64,000 nt of DNA from the NCBI RefSeq assembly GCF_000471905.2, contig NW_006497735.1, forward strand, positions 863,619 to 927,618. The letters run 5' to 3'. Positions within the stretch are counted from its first letter, which is position 1, and every line of letters begins with the position of its first letter. The translations under genes were made by a program, and so were the position numbers. The notes under the pieces were generated by a model. It did no database searches, had not been told where the DNA came from, and was given only the letters and a program-made list of their open reading frames with translations. The stretch comes from Amborella trichopoda. Taxonomy: Eukaryota; Streptophyta; Magnoliopsida; Amborellales; Amborellaceae. Shown one piece after another: positions 38,531 through 47,986 of this stretch.

Positions 38531-38860
38531 GCATCATTGAAGTAAAAGGGTAATAGATTTCATCTAGGTCAAAAAGGTAATCTGTCTCCTCACTCATATA
38601 GAAGTAGAAATCATCGAGATATAATAGATGAGCTCTAGACCTTTTTTGACCACTTAATATTGGGTATGTGGGTATTTCAATATCATCAAGTTGATCAGGG
38701 CTATCCATATCTACTGCATGTAGTGGTTCTAAGTCATCTATGATATTAAGTGGATTATCGTTATCCACTACAGGTAGGTTTTTTTCAATAAAATCTTTTA
38801 GGAACTTAGCATTTCTACTTTCATTGAGTCCCTTATCTTTATGATAAAATCGATATCATT
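38526..38860 (-). pseudogene. Linker region between integrase and RT of the copia element
   Basis: The minus strand is open for about 80 residues (NIIDDLEPLHAVDMDSPD...). It is acidic, as is typical of the region between integrase and RT in copia polyproteins. The integrase core that should precede it is absent. Confidence 0.55.
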
Positions 38861-38879
38861 TTGAACTTTTGGGGTATCT

Positions 38880-39230
38880 CACAAAATTACAAAGTAGAGT
38901 TTTGTTTTCCTGACAAGCAGTGTTGACAGGTTGGAAATTCCACATTACTAAGATTTGGAATAAGACCCCATTTAATTGACCTATTTGTTTTGTTTTTTTC
39001 TTTGTGGCCAAGGCTAAGATGCCAAGTATATGCATCAACAACCATTACACAATTAATATAACAAGAATAAGATGAAATTTTATTATCGGTTTTCTCATTT
39101 ATATGAAGAAGGAATAAGTTGTGGTCATCAACTAAGTGTCCCCAAGCATAAATTTGTCTACGCTTTCCAATTGATACTTTCAATGATCGGAAATGGACTT
39201 CAAAGCCATTCTTATAAGCAAGCAAATAGA
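38880..39230 (-). pseudogene. Copia GAG-pre-integrase domain
   Basis: The minus strand has WHLSLGHKEKNKTN followed by FPTCQHCLSGKQ. This is the H-x..-H...C-x2-C zinc motif that precedes copia integrase. The frame then runs out (near 38856), and the expected integrase D-D-E core is not found before the RT linker. This suggests an internal deletion of roughly 1 kb. Confidence 0.8.
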
Positions 39231-39529
39231 TACAATATTTCGTCTCTTACAAGAGACAAAATATACATAAGTTAATACAAGATCGATTGTCGCCACATGC
39301 AACCTACAAGTTTCTACACCTAATATATCGGAATAGGTATTGTTCCCCATATAGATGCGCTTCTCCTTGGCTTTTATTTTTTTAAAGTCATTGAAGAGGC
39401 CTTTTGAGCTTGCAATGTGTTGATTAGCTTTTGAGTCCACCCACCATCGTTTGATGTCGTGGTCTATCAGCAGGCACTCATAAACCACACAAACAACTTC
39501 ACTCTTCTTGTTTCTATTCCCACTATTCT

Positions 39530-40336
39530 TTGGATTTTGTGAGTTTCTATTTTGTGGACAACGGTTTTTGAAGTGACCTAACTGACCACATAAAAAGCAT
39601 TTTGGCAGTCCATGTTTAGTTTATTTGTTGTAGGGCATAGTTCATTTGTTTTTTAACCTATTGTTCATCTTGTTAAACTTCCCTTGAAATTTATGGTTAT
39701 CAGACTTGTGTTGGCTAATTTTGGAGATCCTTGAGCAAATATGAGTTCACTCCTTTATCTTTGTTCATGTGCTTTTATCTAAGGCTAGTTGCATAGGTAT
39801 GTCCCCTAATGTAAGAGATTTTGCATTCAACTTAAGTGCAATTGTTACCATCCCCCATGAAGGTGGAGGACAATTTAAGATAGTGGAAACTTGCATACGC
39901 TCGGGGATTTTATTCCCAACAATGGCTAAGTCCTTAGCCATAACGAGCATCTTGTTAACATGTTCCACTACATTGTTACACTCCTTCATCTTAAATAAAT
40001 TATATTGTTCTAATAACAATTGGAGGGGTGTTTCAAAGGTTGAGTCATATTTAGTTTTTATTGCCTCTAGCATTTTCTTAGATATTTCATGATGCTCGAA
40101 AACCTTAATAAGGTCATCTTGCATAAAAGTTATATAGATGTTTTTGCTATGAGGTCATATTCTAAAAATTTTTCTAGCATTTTTCTTTCTTCTTCAGTTG
40201 GTTTATCACCAACTTTTGGTGGATCTTCTTTTAGTACATATATTATTCTATCTTGGATGAGAAGATATTCCATCTTCCTCTTCTATATCCCCAAATAATT
40301 TCCATTCAATTTTTCAACTTGGGAAAGTTCAGCCAT
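39530..40336 (-). pseudogene. Copia gag with CCHC zinc knuckle, broken
   Basis: The minus strand starts MAELSQVEKLNGNYLG at 40336, then a stop where tryptophan is expected, then KRKMEYLLIQDRIIYVL, typical of copia gag. 40124-39765 continues with FETPLQLLLEQYNLFKMKEC. A knuckle C-x2-C-x4-H-x4-C (CFLCGQLGHFKNRC) lies near 39560-39600. Frame changes occur near 40130 and 39760. The normal role would be capsid formation and RNA binding. Confidence 0.85.
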
Positions 40337-41715
40337 TACAAATCTATTGTCAATTTGCTAAGTTTTGTGTGAGCAAATTGATTCTTTCTAAGTTTTAAAG
40401 AAGCTAAACAAGGCACCAAAAATTTAATATTTGGTCAATACTTGTACAGAGAGAGCTGCAATTATTTCATAAAATAATATCAGTTATTAAGTGATGTCTT
40501 AAAAAAAATTGAAATAGGTAATCTCTCAATCTATAAATAAGTACTACAATTATCGAAGACAATATAAAATTTCCCGCTTATGTTATTTATTTGGGGTGCA
40601 AGAGCAATATCACGGTGTCTGAGTCTTGATAATAAAAGAGCAAATATCAAATATCAATTTCTATATGACACCAAGGCAGTAAATGCATTAATTGCATTCA
40701 AATATCAGCAATACAAAAAAAGAAGAAGTAAAGAATAAGTCTTCTATAATTTTCGTCTCTCCCTTTTCTTTTTATTTTTATTTTTATTTTTATTTAATAG
40801 AAATACCAACAATATATAAGGCAACAAAATAGCAAAATATGTATTTAGAGATGTGATATATGTACAAAGTGACTATATCTTTATAACAGATAATCCACCA
40901 TTAAATATTTAATAGAGATGCAATATATGTGTGATTTAATGTTGTGGTTGCAATGACTTGCACACAATTAATACTTGAGGCTGGGCCCATCAAAAATATT
41001 TTCAACTTCCTTAGTTTTAAAAAGTATGGGTGCTGCCTATCGTTTTATATCTATCGGTAATCATAAGCAATATCTTAAATACGACTGTACTCAATATCTT
41101 AAAATATGGCTGCATGCAATATCGCAATATCTTAAAAAATATTGCTGCATGCAATATCTTAAAAAAAATATTTCGTTACCAACTAGATATTAGTTTGTTA
41201 CCAACTAGATATATATGGATCCCTATTTTTCTTACATGCTAGCAAGATATTAGTGAGCCCTTATTTACTTCTATGAGTATAAAGTATATAAAAAACAATA
41301 ATTCACTTTACGTGCTTATCAGAATGCAAGTATTCTAAGTAAAATAACAAGTGACTTTTACGTGCTTATCATAATGCAAGATATTTTGAGTATAAAGTCC
41401 AAAAATAGCAAAAAGCGAAAAAGAAAAAAAAGAACAACAATAACATTCTGTACTATGTATAGAAATTCATTGCAATATTGCCAATAGAGGTTTACAGTAT
41501 TGTAAACACAGTGGGACTTTCCTAAAACAGAGACGATAAGAGAGTAAAATTTGATGATGCCCTTATGTAGTAACCTTCCAAAAGGGATAATAATAGATAA
41601 TAAATAAATAAAAGATCAAGGAAGGAACGCACGGCTGAGGCACACGGGATAATAAAGAAAAGCTGGATTGAGATTGAGAAAATTACAACAGCACCAAGAT
41701 CACTATAACAACCAC

Positions 41716-41727
41716 GCTCTGATACCA
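41716..41727 (-). other. Copia primer-binding site (tRNA-Met type)
   Basis: The minus strand reads TGGTATCAGAGC, the standard plant copia PBS complementary to the 3' end of initiator tRNA-Met. It lies one base inside the inner edge of the 5' LTR, which fixes the element's orientation and LTR boundary. Confidence 0.95.
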
Positions 41728-41728
41728 G

Positions 41729-42115
41729 TGAAAATGGAAATTGATGGAATGCGTATGATACCAGCCCGAGATCAAAGAAAATGCCGTGAGGCTGGTGATC
41801 GCAGAGCCCTGATTTTTCTTGGCCTTTTGAGGGAGAGCAGATGAGTTTTGTGTTTACAAATGAAACTCGTATATCTTTCTTGCTGGGTTCTTCCTCTCTC
41901 TGGCTTCCTATTTTGTAAAGAAAAAAAAAAGGCTTAACAGTTATCTTTCCTACGGGTGTCTGAGAAAAAGTCTTCCTTGATCTTAAGGACATTCATCCAA
42001 TATTCACAAGGGCATGTGAACGTTGGATGTGATCAATATAGGATTCAATTGTAAGCCTCCCAGCCCACAATTGTAGGCAAAGTCATGCTAAGCCTTATGA
42101 CCATACGTGTTAACA
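41729..42115 (-). mobile_element. Copia 5' LTR (right copy)
   Basis: In plus orientation it starts TGAAAATGGAAATTGATGG and ends CATACGTGTTAACA, so on the element's strand it is TGTTAACACG...CATTTTCA. It would hold the promoter and RNA start. It matches 36407-36813. Confidence 0.92.
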
Positions 42116-42120
42116 TTAAA

Positions 42121-42660
42121 TCCCTCGAACCGCTTGATGAAGGTTATATACTAAATTTCACGATGGTCTATGGGATATATTGGGGTCCTTATTTTTTAGA
42201 GAGAGAATATAGAAGGAAGAGTGAAAACCCAAAAAGAGGAGAGAGAAAATCACTTGAGAGACTTAGTTCTGTTTTGTAGTATAACGAAGGTGCCTGGTAC
42301 AAACCTCACCGGAATTACAAGCACCTAATGAAGACTAACACACATCGATATGCGCTGGGAAGACCGCAGGCCACTTTCAAGACACCATGGTCAGTGTTTG
42401 CAGTATGGTCCGTATCATAGTCCAGAGTGGCTGCAATGTAATCCATATTTAGTCGATTGGACTCCAATCAAGATTCGAATAGAACAATGTTCGAAAAGTC
42501 TACTTGGGCTGACTACTTGGCCATGCCCCAGCTGAGTACTCACATGAAGTACTGTAGCAATTGAGAACTATTAAAAAATAAAATAAACAAATTCAAAATA
42601 AAATTTAACAAAACACAACTAATTGTAGTTAAAAAAGTAGCAAAAAATAGAATATAGATA
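42121..42660. other. Intergenic DNA, no gene recognised
   Basis: The sequence is less AT-rich than its surroundings (42300-42540) with short frames on the plus strand. None resembles a family. It may be an unidentified repeat fragment. Confidence 0.3.
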
Positions 42661-42925
42661 TGAAAAAAGTTTATATAAGGTGCCTTAAAATGTAGAATCA
42701 CAGATGCACCTAAAAATTCATCGGAAAAGGTTGTTGTAATGTTGAAAAAACCTCTAATTGATCATCGTGATATTGAGATGTATGAATATGAAAAAAAAGA
42801 GATTTTGAGTCTCAGAAGTAGTGCATCTTGCAATACACAGTCTAGACTGTCCATTTTTAAGATTTTCATATGTTTAAAGATCTACTTGATTTTAACTATT
42901 TTTGAAGTGTGTTATTGATTAAATT
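42660..42925. mobile_element. Partial copy of the TATAAGG MITE family
   Basis: It begins GTTTATATAAGGTGCC and carries CTCTAATTGATCATCGTGAT, ATTGAGATGTATGAATATG and TAGACTGTCCATTTTTAAG. The right terminus is missing or unrecognisable. Confidence 0.5.
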
Positions 42926-43500
42926 CAAAGTTCTAAAAAAATTTCTCAAACTTTGTGACACACTCCAAACTATCCCTTTGACATTTAATGGCTAGCAGCA
43001 ATTGTGACTTCCTTGTAACAAAGATAAATGGTTCCACTGTAGACAATCTTTTTAAAAAATGAGTTTATGATTGAAGATATTTTTAATTTTTTTCAAAAAA
43101 GATGAGAAAATATAAAAATAAGTATTCATTGCCAAAATACTTTTCAATCTTTGTCAAAATGATAGAAAATACAAATAAATATGTTACACATATATTTCTT
43201 TTTATTTTTTTTTATAAAAAAAATTAATTAATTAACTTTTATTTTTTTTTTAAGATTCTCGAGTTGGACCTCGAATTTGAGACAACTCGGGCCCAAGCCA
43301 ACTTAGCCGATCTTTCGAACACTGGAATAGACTAGCAAGACTGCACCCGTGTATTGGCTACGGTGTCTCATGCATTGATGGAAGTGCAAAATGCCTCTTA
43401 AGCGCGATCACACATGCAAGGGACGATTCATGGAAACAAATATGTCATGAACATAAAAGTGGATTCCTCTATTTAAACATGACTCCTATTTGAAGAAGTA

Positions 43501-43866
43501 TATATAAGGTTGACTGCTTATATCATAGAATTAAGGTGCACTTCAAAAATCTATCCAAAAAGGCTGTTTTGATTTTTCACATTGGAAAATTGTCTAATTG
43601 ATAATCTCAACATTGAGATCTATGGATATGAAAAAAAAATAAAAAGAATATTTTAAGTCCCAAAAATATTTCATCTAGCAACACATTATTTGGACCGTGT
43701 TTAAGATTTTTATACGTTTATATATCTGTTTAATTTAAACTACTTTTTGAGCTTAAAATTTTATAATTAAATAGAAAAATAGATTATGAGGCCATTTTAA
43801 AGATTTTCGACATCAAAATTACATCCTATAACAAAATTTGGAGGTGGGCTGCAACCTTATGCAAAC
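43501..43866. mobile_element. Copy of the TATAAGG MITE family with both ends
   Basis: The left end is TATATAAGGTTGACTGC and the right end GGGCTGCAACCTTATGCAAA, which are inverted repeats. The interior words CAACATTGAGATCTATGG and AACACATTATTTGGACCG match the other copies. Confidence 0.6.
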
Positions 43867-44277
43867 CACACCCTTTTCACTCACCGATATGGAACTAAAA
43901 GTGTGTCACTTAAGTTGTACTTTTCTTTTGTTTAAAGGAAAAAGCAACACATAACACAGTATACCATTTATTTATTTATTTTTTTGACAAATAACACGGT
44001 ATAACATATTTTGAAGCAGCAGTTTCAAGAAACTAAGATTCCCACTATGCACTCCTAGCATACATGTTAGATTAACCAGATTAAGCACAATTATCACATT
44101 TCCAATGCAAAAAGTTACAGAAAAAGTAAAAAACACAACAAAAACCAAACCAATCGTCATTTACATATTTTTTCCTGTAGATCAACAAGAGTTAAAGGCA
44201 TTAACTCTGTCCTTGAGTAATAATAATACAGTGGAACTCAAATCCAAATAAAATGTTAAATACCATTGTGAGCATAG

Positions 44278-44283
44278 TTTATT
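44278..44283 (-). terminator. Candidate AATAAA polyadenylation signal of PI
   Basis: The minus strand reads AATAAA about 30 nt after the PI stop codon. The position is close but possible. Further signals downstream cannot be excluded. Confidence 0.3.
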
Positions 44284-44312
44284 TGTGTTTTTTTGGGGGT
44301 CAATAGCACAAC

Positions 44313-46202
44313 TCATTTGTTCTGCTGTAGATTTGGTTGGATGGGTTGTACACGAAATGCTCCAGGACCTTGTGCAGCAAAATCCCTTTCTGCCTGCAAA
44401 TGGTGATAACTTTGTTCCAATTCTGTGATGTTGCCATCAACTTGATGCTGATTTTGAGAGTGAGAAAACAAGTTCAGACAGAATCCTCATAAAACCTTAA
44501 TGAAACACTAGGAACTCTAGAATCAAAATTTTAAAATTGAAAGAGATTAGTACCATAATGTACTGCAATTGCTTGTTTTGTTCTTCGAGGATTTGTTTCT
44601 GTGGCCCCAAATGGTTGGTTATGCAGAATGGTGGATCAATTCAAAATTCAAAGCTTTTCACAGAGAGAGAAGGGGGGAGGGAGGTATCTTACATTGCTCT
44701 TTAGCATCTGGGTCCTGCTATGAATATGTTCCATCTGTTGAGACAGTTAAAATTGAAAAATAAGCAGTGAGTTTAGAGTGAAATACGTTTCAACACGCTT
44801 CAAATACGCAACAGGGCATTGAAAATGGCAGACTAGCCTTGCTTCCATAAGAATTAAGTGACAAAAAAGAAGAAAAAGAAACGAGAACTTGCCTGCTTAG
44901 CACGAACGCTAGCAATACCCACTTCCAAAGAGTCTTCGAGCCTATTGAGTTCACCGGCCGTTAAGGAGTTCAGATCCTCACCCATCAAGTGCCTGAACCT
45001 CCGGATTCGAAAATCAATGGAAAATCCAAGAGAAAGTTGTTTTGAGAATTTATTAATGTTTAAGGGGAGAGGAGCATTTGGAACTTCAGAGAGAGAAATC
45101 AAACGTTACCTTAACTGAACCCTCATGTTTTCATTCTCTTTCTTCATCATACCGACCTCTGCGCTCAAGTGCTATAACACCACAATTTGGCAGTCAAAAA
45201 GTATTTCTAGTTTCCGAAAGAACAACTGCTTTATACGGGTTGGATCGCATTTCTATAATATCCGGTCCAGAGGTATAAAGCATCCATCATCTAAAAACAA
45301 TTGTAACTAATTGTCTAAATGGTTTCTTAATATAATTATTATTTCTAGTTATTTTTCATATTCATGGTCTCCATGTTAAAGATTATATATTCTCTAAAAA
45401 TTAGGATCAAATTATATTTAAAAATATATTTATTGTCAAGCCCGTATTTCTATAATAATTATTTGCTAAATAAAGATTTTTAATTTTCTCCCACTGTAAA
45501 ATGTACTTTTTTTTAAAACGAAAATATAATAATATTAAGTCAATGAAGAAATAAAATTATCTGGAAGAAGTTTTTTTTGAAAAAAAATGAATTACGGATT
45601 TATATGGGATCCATTAAAAAAATGATTTTTTTGAAGATTATTCTTAGTTTCGTTTAAATTGAAAAGGGACCATTGTCAATAAAACAACTTCATTTTGATA
45701 TTCATTTTTTTGCATTTTGATAGTAAGAGAGAGAGATAGGAGGTGCAACCTCATGCTGGGCATCCCATAGCTTATTTCCGGAGGTCCTCTGGTATTCTCC
45801 TAACATATCCTTAAGCCTTCAAGCTCAAAACGGTATGAGTAAATCAACAAGAGATAGAGAGAGAGAAAGATAGAGAACCAGAAACTAAAAGAAACGGAAA
45901 AGAAAATACAAGAGATAGAGACCATTCCGAGCAGTAGACGAAGAGAGAGTCGAAGATGGAAGAAACTCAGAAGAAATAGAATACAAAGAAGAACAAGAGA
46001 GAGAGAGAGCTCACGAGGTAGAAGGGGTGCAGTATTCAAACATTTTGCCGGTGCTCGAAAAGAGGACGAGAGAGACCTTGGCATCACAGAGAACGGAGAT
46101 CTCCCTTGCTTTCTTCAGAATCCCAGTTCTCCTCTTGGTGAAGGTCACCTGCCTGTTTGTCGAGCTCTCTATCCTCTTTATCTCAATCTTCCCTCTACCC
46201 AT
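44313..46202 (-). CDS. PI: PISTILLATA/GLOBOSA-type MIKC MADS-box transcription factor, 7 exons
   Basis: Minus-strand exons: 46202-46015, 45816-45750, 45171-45110, 44992-44893, 44734-44693, 44598-44554, 44447-44313 (188, 67, 62, 100, 42, 45 and 135 bp), giving 212 residues and a TGA stop. The first four lengths are canonical for MIKC B-class genes. The MADS domain reads [20 protein letters not shown] then [10 protein letters not shown] and [20 protein letters not shown]. The I region has [15 protein letters not shown]. The K domain has [20 protein letters not shown] and [12 protein letters not shown]. The C terminus ends [14 protein letters not shown], the diagnostic PI motif, but GPGA replaces the usual MPF lead-in. 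PI proteins pair with AP3/DEF proteins, bind CArG boxes and specify petals and stamens. Intron 4 has a GC donor; the others are GT-AG. No disabling change is visible. Confidence 0.95.
44735..44892 (-). other. PI intron 4, GC-AG type
   Basis: The donor reads AAGCAG|GCAAGT and the acceptor CTCAACAG|ATGG. Only this donor gives the canonical 100-bp exon 4 ending ..VRAKQ. The rest of the donor (AG|GCAAGT) fits the strong consensus that GC introns need. Confidence 0.85.
45225..45470. mobile_element. MITE-like element in PI intron 2, related to 62605-62890
   Basis: GGGTTGGATCGCATTTCTAT, CGGTCCAGAGGTATAAAGCA, CATCTAAAAACAATTG, TATTCATGGTCTCCATGTTA and GCCCGTATTTCTATAA occur in the same order as in 62605-62890. 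The element lies between exon 3 (ending 45171) and exon 2 (starting 45750). It is non-coding and may affect intron length only. Confidence 0.6.
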
Positions 46203-46440
46203 TCTCTCTCTCTCTGCAATTCCAATATACAGTTTGAGTCTCTGCAATTCCAATGTGGAAGAAGAGAGAAGAAAATAAAGGTGAAAGAGAGGAGATGGAA
46301 TCCATTTAGGGGGTGGAGAGACAAAACTTTCGGGGAGTGTAGGCACAGTCCAGCATTTTCAAGTAATTAGCCTAACTGCCCACCCTCTCTCTCTCTCTAC
46401 TCCGTTAAATCTCTCTTTCTTTCTCTTGTAAAATAAGATC
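46203..46440 (-). promoter_or_regulatory. PI 5' leader and promoter-proximal region
   Basis: Reading upstream from the PI ATG, the minus strand has GA-rich tracts (GAGAGAGAGA at 46204-46215 and again near 46388-46402), AATTGCAGAGACTCAAACTG between two copies of ATTGGAATTGCAGAGA, and a CCATTTAGGG site close to a CArG box. The transcription start is not determined. Confidence 0.4.
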
Positions 46441-46489
46441 AATTTATGGAAAATTACAAGGGACAAGAATATCAATATTTTAAAACCCA

Positions 46490-46803
46490 TATATTTCCGA
46501 TCTGGATTGGGTTGTCGATCTAGATATAGAATCAGTTAGGACAGAACCGGCTTAGGAATACTACGGATCCTCTCCTGATCCCCCCGTGAAACCCCCTTGT
46601 TCATTTTTTTCCTTTTTTCTATAAGTTTATCTACTATTTTTTGTGGTCCCCTAAATCCCTAATCTATAAACGTCTATTTTAATTTTAATTTTATTTATTT
46701 TTTTTTTAATTTATTTGGATGACTGATCCAGACATTTGAGAAGAATCTAGATTGTCGATCCAAACCGGGATTGAGGTGGATGATTCCACCTATCCGTTTT
46801 TGA
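46490..46803. repeat. GATCTGG/CCGATC-type dispersed repeat
   Basis: It begins TATTTTAAAACCCATATATT, then TCCGATCTGGATTGGG and GTCGATCTAGATATAGAATC. It ends GATCCAAACCGGGATTGAG and ATCCGTTTTTGAAAACATT. It is a further copy of the family noted at 2080. Confidence 0.4.
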
Positions 46804-46822
46804 AAACATTAAATAATATCTT
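46804..46822 (-). repeat. Target-site duplication of the U6 retropseudogene, left copy
   Basis: AAACATTAAATAATATCTT here corresponds to AAACATTAGAGAATATCTT at 46917-46935, a match at 17 of 19 bases. It directly abuts the poly-T (poly-A on the minus strand). Confidence 0.8.
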
Positions 46823-46837
46823 TTTTTTTTTAAATGG

Positions 46838-46916
46838 AAAATTTGGACCATTTCTCGATTTGTGCATGTCATCCTTGCGCAAGGGCCATGCTAATCTTCT
46901 CTGTATCATTCTAATT
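46838..46916 (-). pseudogene. U6 snRNA retropseudogene, 5'-truncated
   Basis: The minus strand reads GATACAGAGAAGATTAGCAT, GGCCCTTGCGCAAGGATGAC, then ATGCACAAATCGAGAAATGG and TCCAAATTTT. This is the conserved central and 3' part of spliceosomal U6 with a few substitutions (CTTGCGCAAGG for CCTGCGCAAGG, GACATGC for GACACGC). The 5' stem-loop is missing. A run of about eleven A follows on the minus strand (46821-46831 in plus), and near-identical 19-bp direct repeats flank the insert. It is a dead RNA copy inserted by LINE machinery in trans. Confidence 0.92.
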
Positions 46917-46950
46917 AAACATTAGAGAATATCTTACTTTCTTTTATGAT

Positions 46951-47160
46951 TTATTTTAAAAAATCACGTGCAATGATATTTATTTTAGGTGTGTTTTTTA
47001 TAAATGAATGAAATATTGAATCTAATAATAAAGAATATTGGCATAGTGGTATTTTATTTTAAAAAATCACGTGAAATGATATTTATTTTAGGTGTGTTTT
47101 TTATAAATGAATGACATGTTGAATAATTGATAAAATTATTCTAAGAATAAAGAATATTGG
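46951..47160. repeat. 103-bp tandem duplication containing CACGTG
   Basis: TTATTTTAAAAAATCACGTG at 46951 recurs at 47054. Both are followed by AATGATATTTATTTTAGGTG and TTTTTTATAAATGAATGA. A shared GAATAAAGAATATTGGC appears twice. The palindromic CACGTG hexamer (a G-box) is kept in both units, about 0.8 kb upstream of the PI start. Confidence 0.8.
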
Positions 47161-47356
47161 CGGAGTGGTATTTTAAGAACGCACCGTAAATTTCTTCTCT
47201 CGAGTGAAAGACCCCTTAAGGAAGATTTTTTAGATTTAAAATTTTAAGATCCAATCAAGAATTAACATAAAAAATTGCCTTCAAATTGCTAAACACATGA
47301 TCGTCCAACAGTTTGATGCTATTTGTTTTCAAGGGTATTTTATCTCAAATAAAAAT

Positions 47357-47370
47357 ATCACTCGACTAAA
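47357..47370 (+). repeat. Target-site duplication, left copy (LINE 47371-62131)
   Basis: ATCACTCGACTAAA is repeated exactly at 62132-62145 after the A-tail of the LINE. This ties together sequences 14.8 kb apart as one insertion plus its later insert. Confidence 0.9.
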
Positions 47371-47384
47371 TATTTCATCTCAAA

Positions 47385-47945
47385 ACCTATTTTCAAGGAC
47401 CGGAGTAAAGCTCTCGATGGGAGGGAGGTATGTGTGCTAGGCGGTAAGAATGGCGGGATATTGGATTCAAGCCCTCTTTTGGTTGCGGTGGATCGAGTAG
47501 CTTGGGAGCATCTAGATATCAAATCAGAATTTTTTGTGTCAGGTTCTTTCTTGCCTCCTGTTGCTGCTTTTTTTGGCTTATCTGACTGGGCCTAGAGGGT
47601 TTGGAATTTGTCTCACTGTCTTGATGTTAACACTATCGATGCCAACAAAGTAGTTTTAAAACTACGTTCGAAAGAGGAGGTAAGGAAAACCCTTTCTTTT
47701 AGATTCTGTAGAGTCAGAAGAAACCTACTTTTGTTATATCATTGAAAGCCTTCAGATCATGCATCTTTTTTTACAAATAGAGTCAGTTTGGTTAAAATTG
47801 TGGGGTCTCCCTCTATCTGCCTGGAATTTGGTTATTATTAAAAAGGTGGTTGGGTGGCTTGGGGTCTATCAGGATTTGCACTGGGACTAATTTTTGAGTC
47901 CTATATGTCAATTTGTGCATGTTAAGGTTGGGAAATATTTCGGTT
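47385..47945 (+). pseudogene. LINE ORF1, 5' part with DUF4283-like domain
   Basis: The plus strand reads SKPIFKDRSKALDGREVCVL, then VAWEHLDIKSEFFVSGSFLP and NTIDANKVVLKLRSKEEV. After a frame change it gives SVWLKLWGLPLSAWNLVIIK, KVVGWLGVYQDLHWD, a stop, then LSPICQFVHVKVGKYFG. The segment resembles the DUF4283 region of plant L1 ORF1 proteins, which bind nucleic acid. It is cut off near 47945-47985 by the LTR element. Confidence 0.75.
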
Positions 47946-47986
47946 TGTCAATCCTAAGGAATATCCATTTATGCTTTTGTTTATAG

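Larger units (their letters stand above)
36407..42115 (-). mobile_element. Decayed full-length Ty1/copia retrotransposon
   Basis: Two LTRs of about 390-407 bp enclose, on the minus strand, a tRNA-Met primer-binding site, gag with a CCHC knuckle, a pre-integrase region, RT and RNase H. This is the copia gene order, but the protease is not evident and the integrase core is missing. Every domain carries stops or frameshifts, so it is not autonomous. It lies between the PI gene and the MITE-rich region. Confidence 0.92.

Noticed and set aside
41522..41992. 156-residue minus-strand ORF overlapping the copia 5' LTR and leader
   Set aside because: It spans the LTR/PBS boundary and resembles no protein. 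It is a chance frame in untranslated retroelement sequence.
44569..45310. Plus-strand ORFs overlapping the PI gene
   Set aside because: They are antisense shadows of PI exons and introns. The minus-strand exon structure explains the region fully.
46302..46311. CArG-box candidate CCATTTAGGG in the PI leader
   Set aside because: The consensus needs six A/T bases between CC and GG. Here the sixth is G, so it is one base short and common by chance.
46951..47160. A G-box pair as a proven PI enhancer
   Set aside because: There is no functional evidence in the sequence alone, so it is kept only as a low-interest observation.
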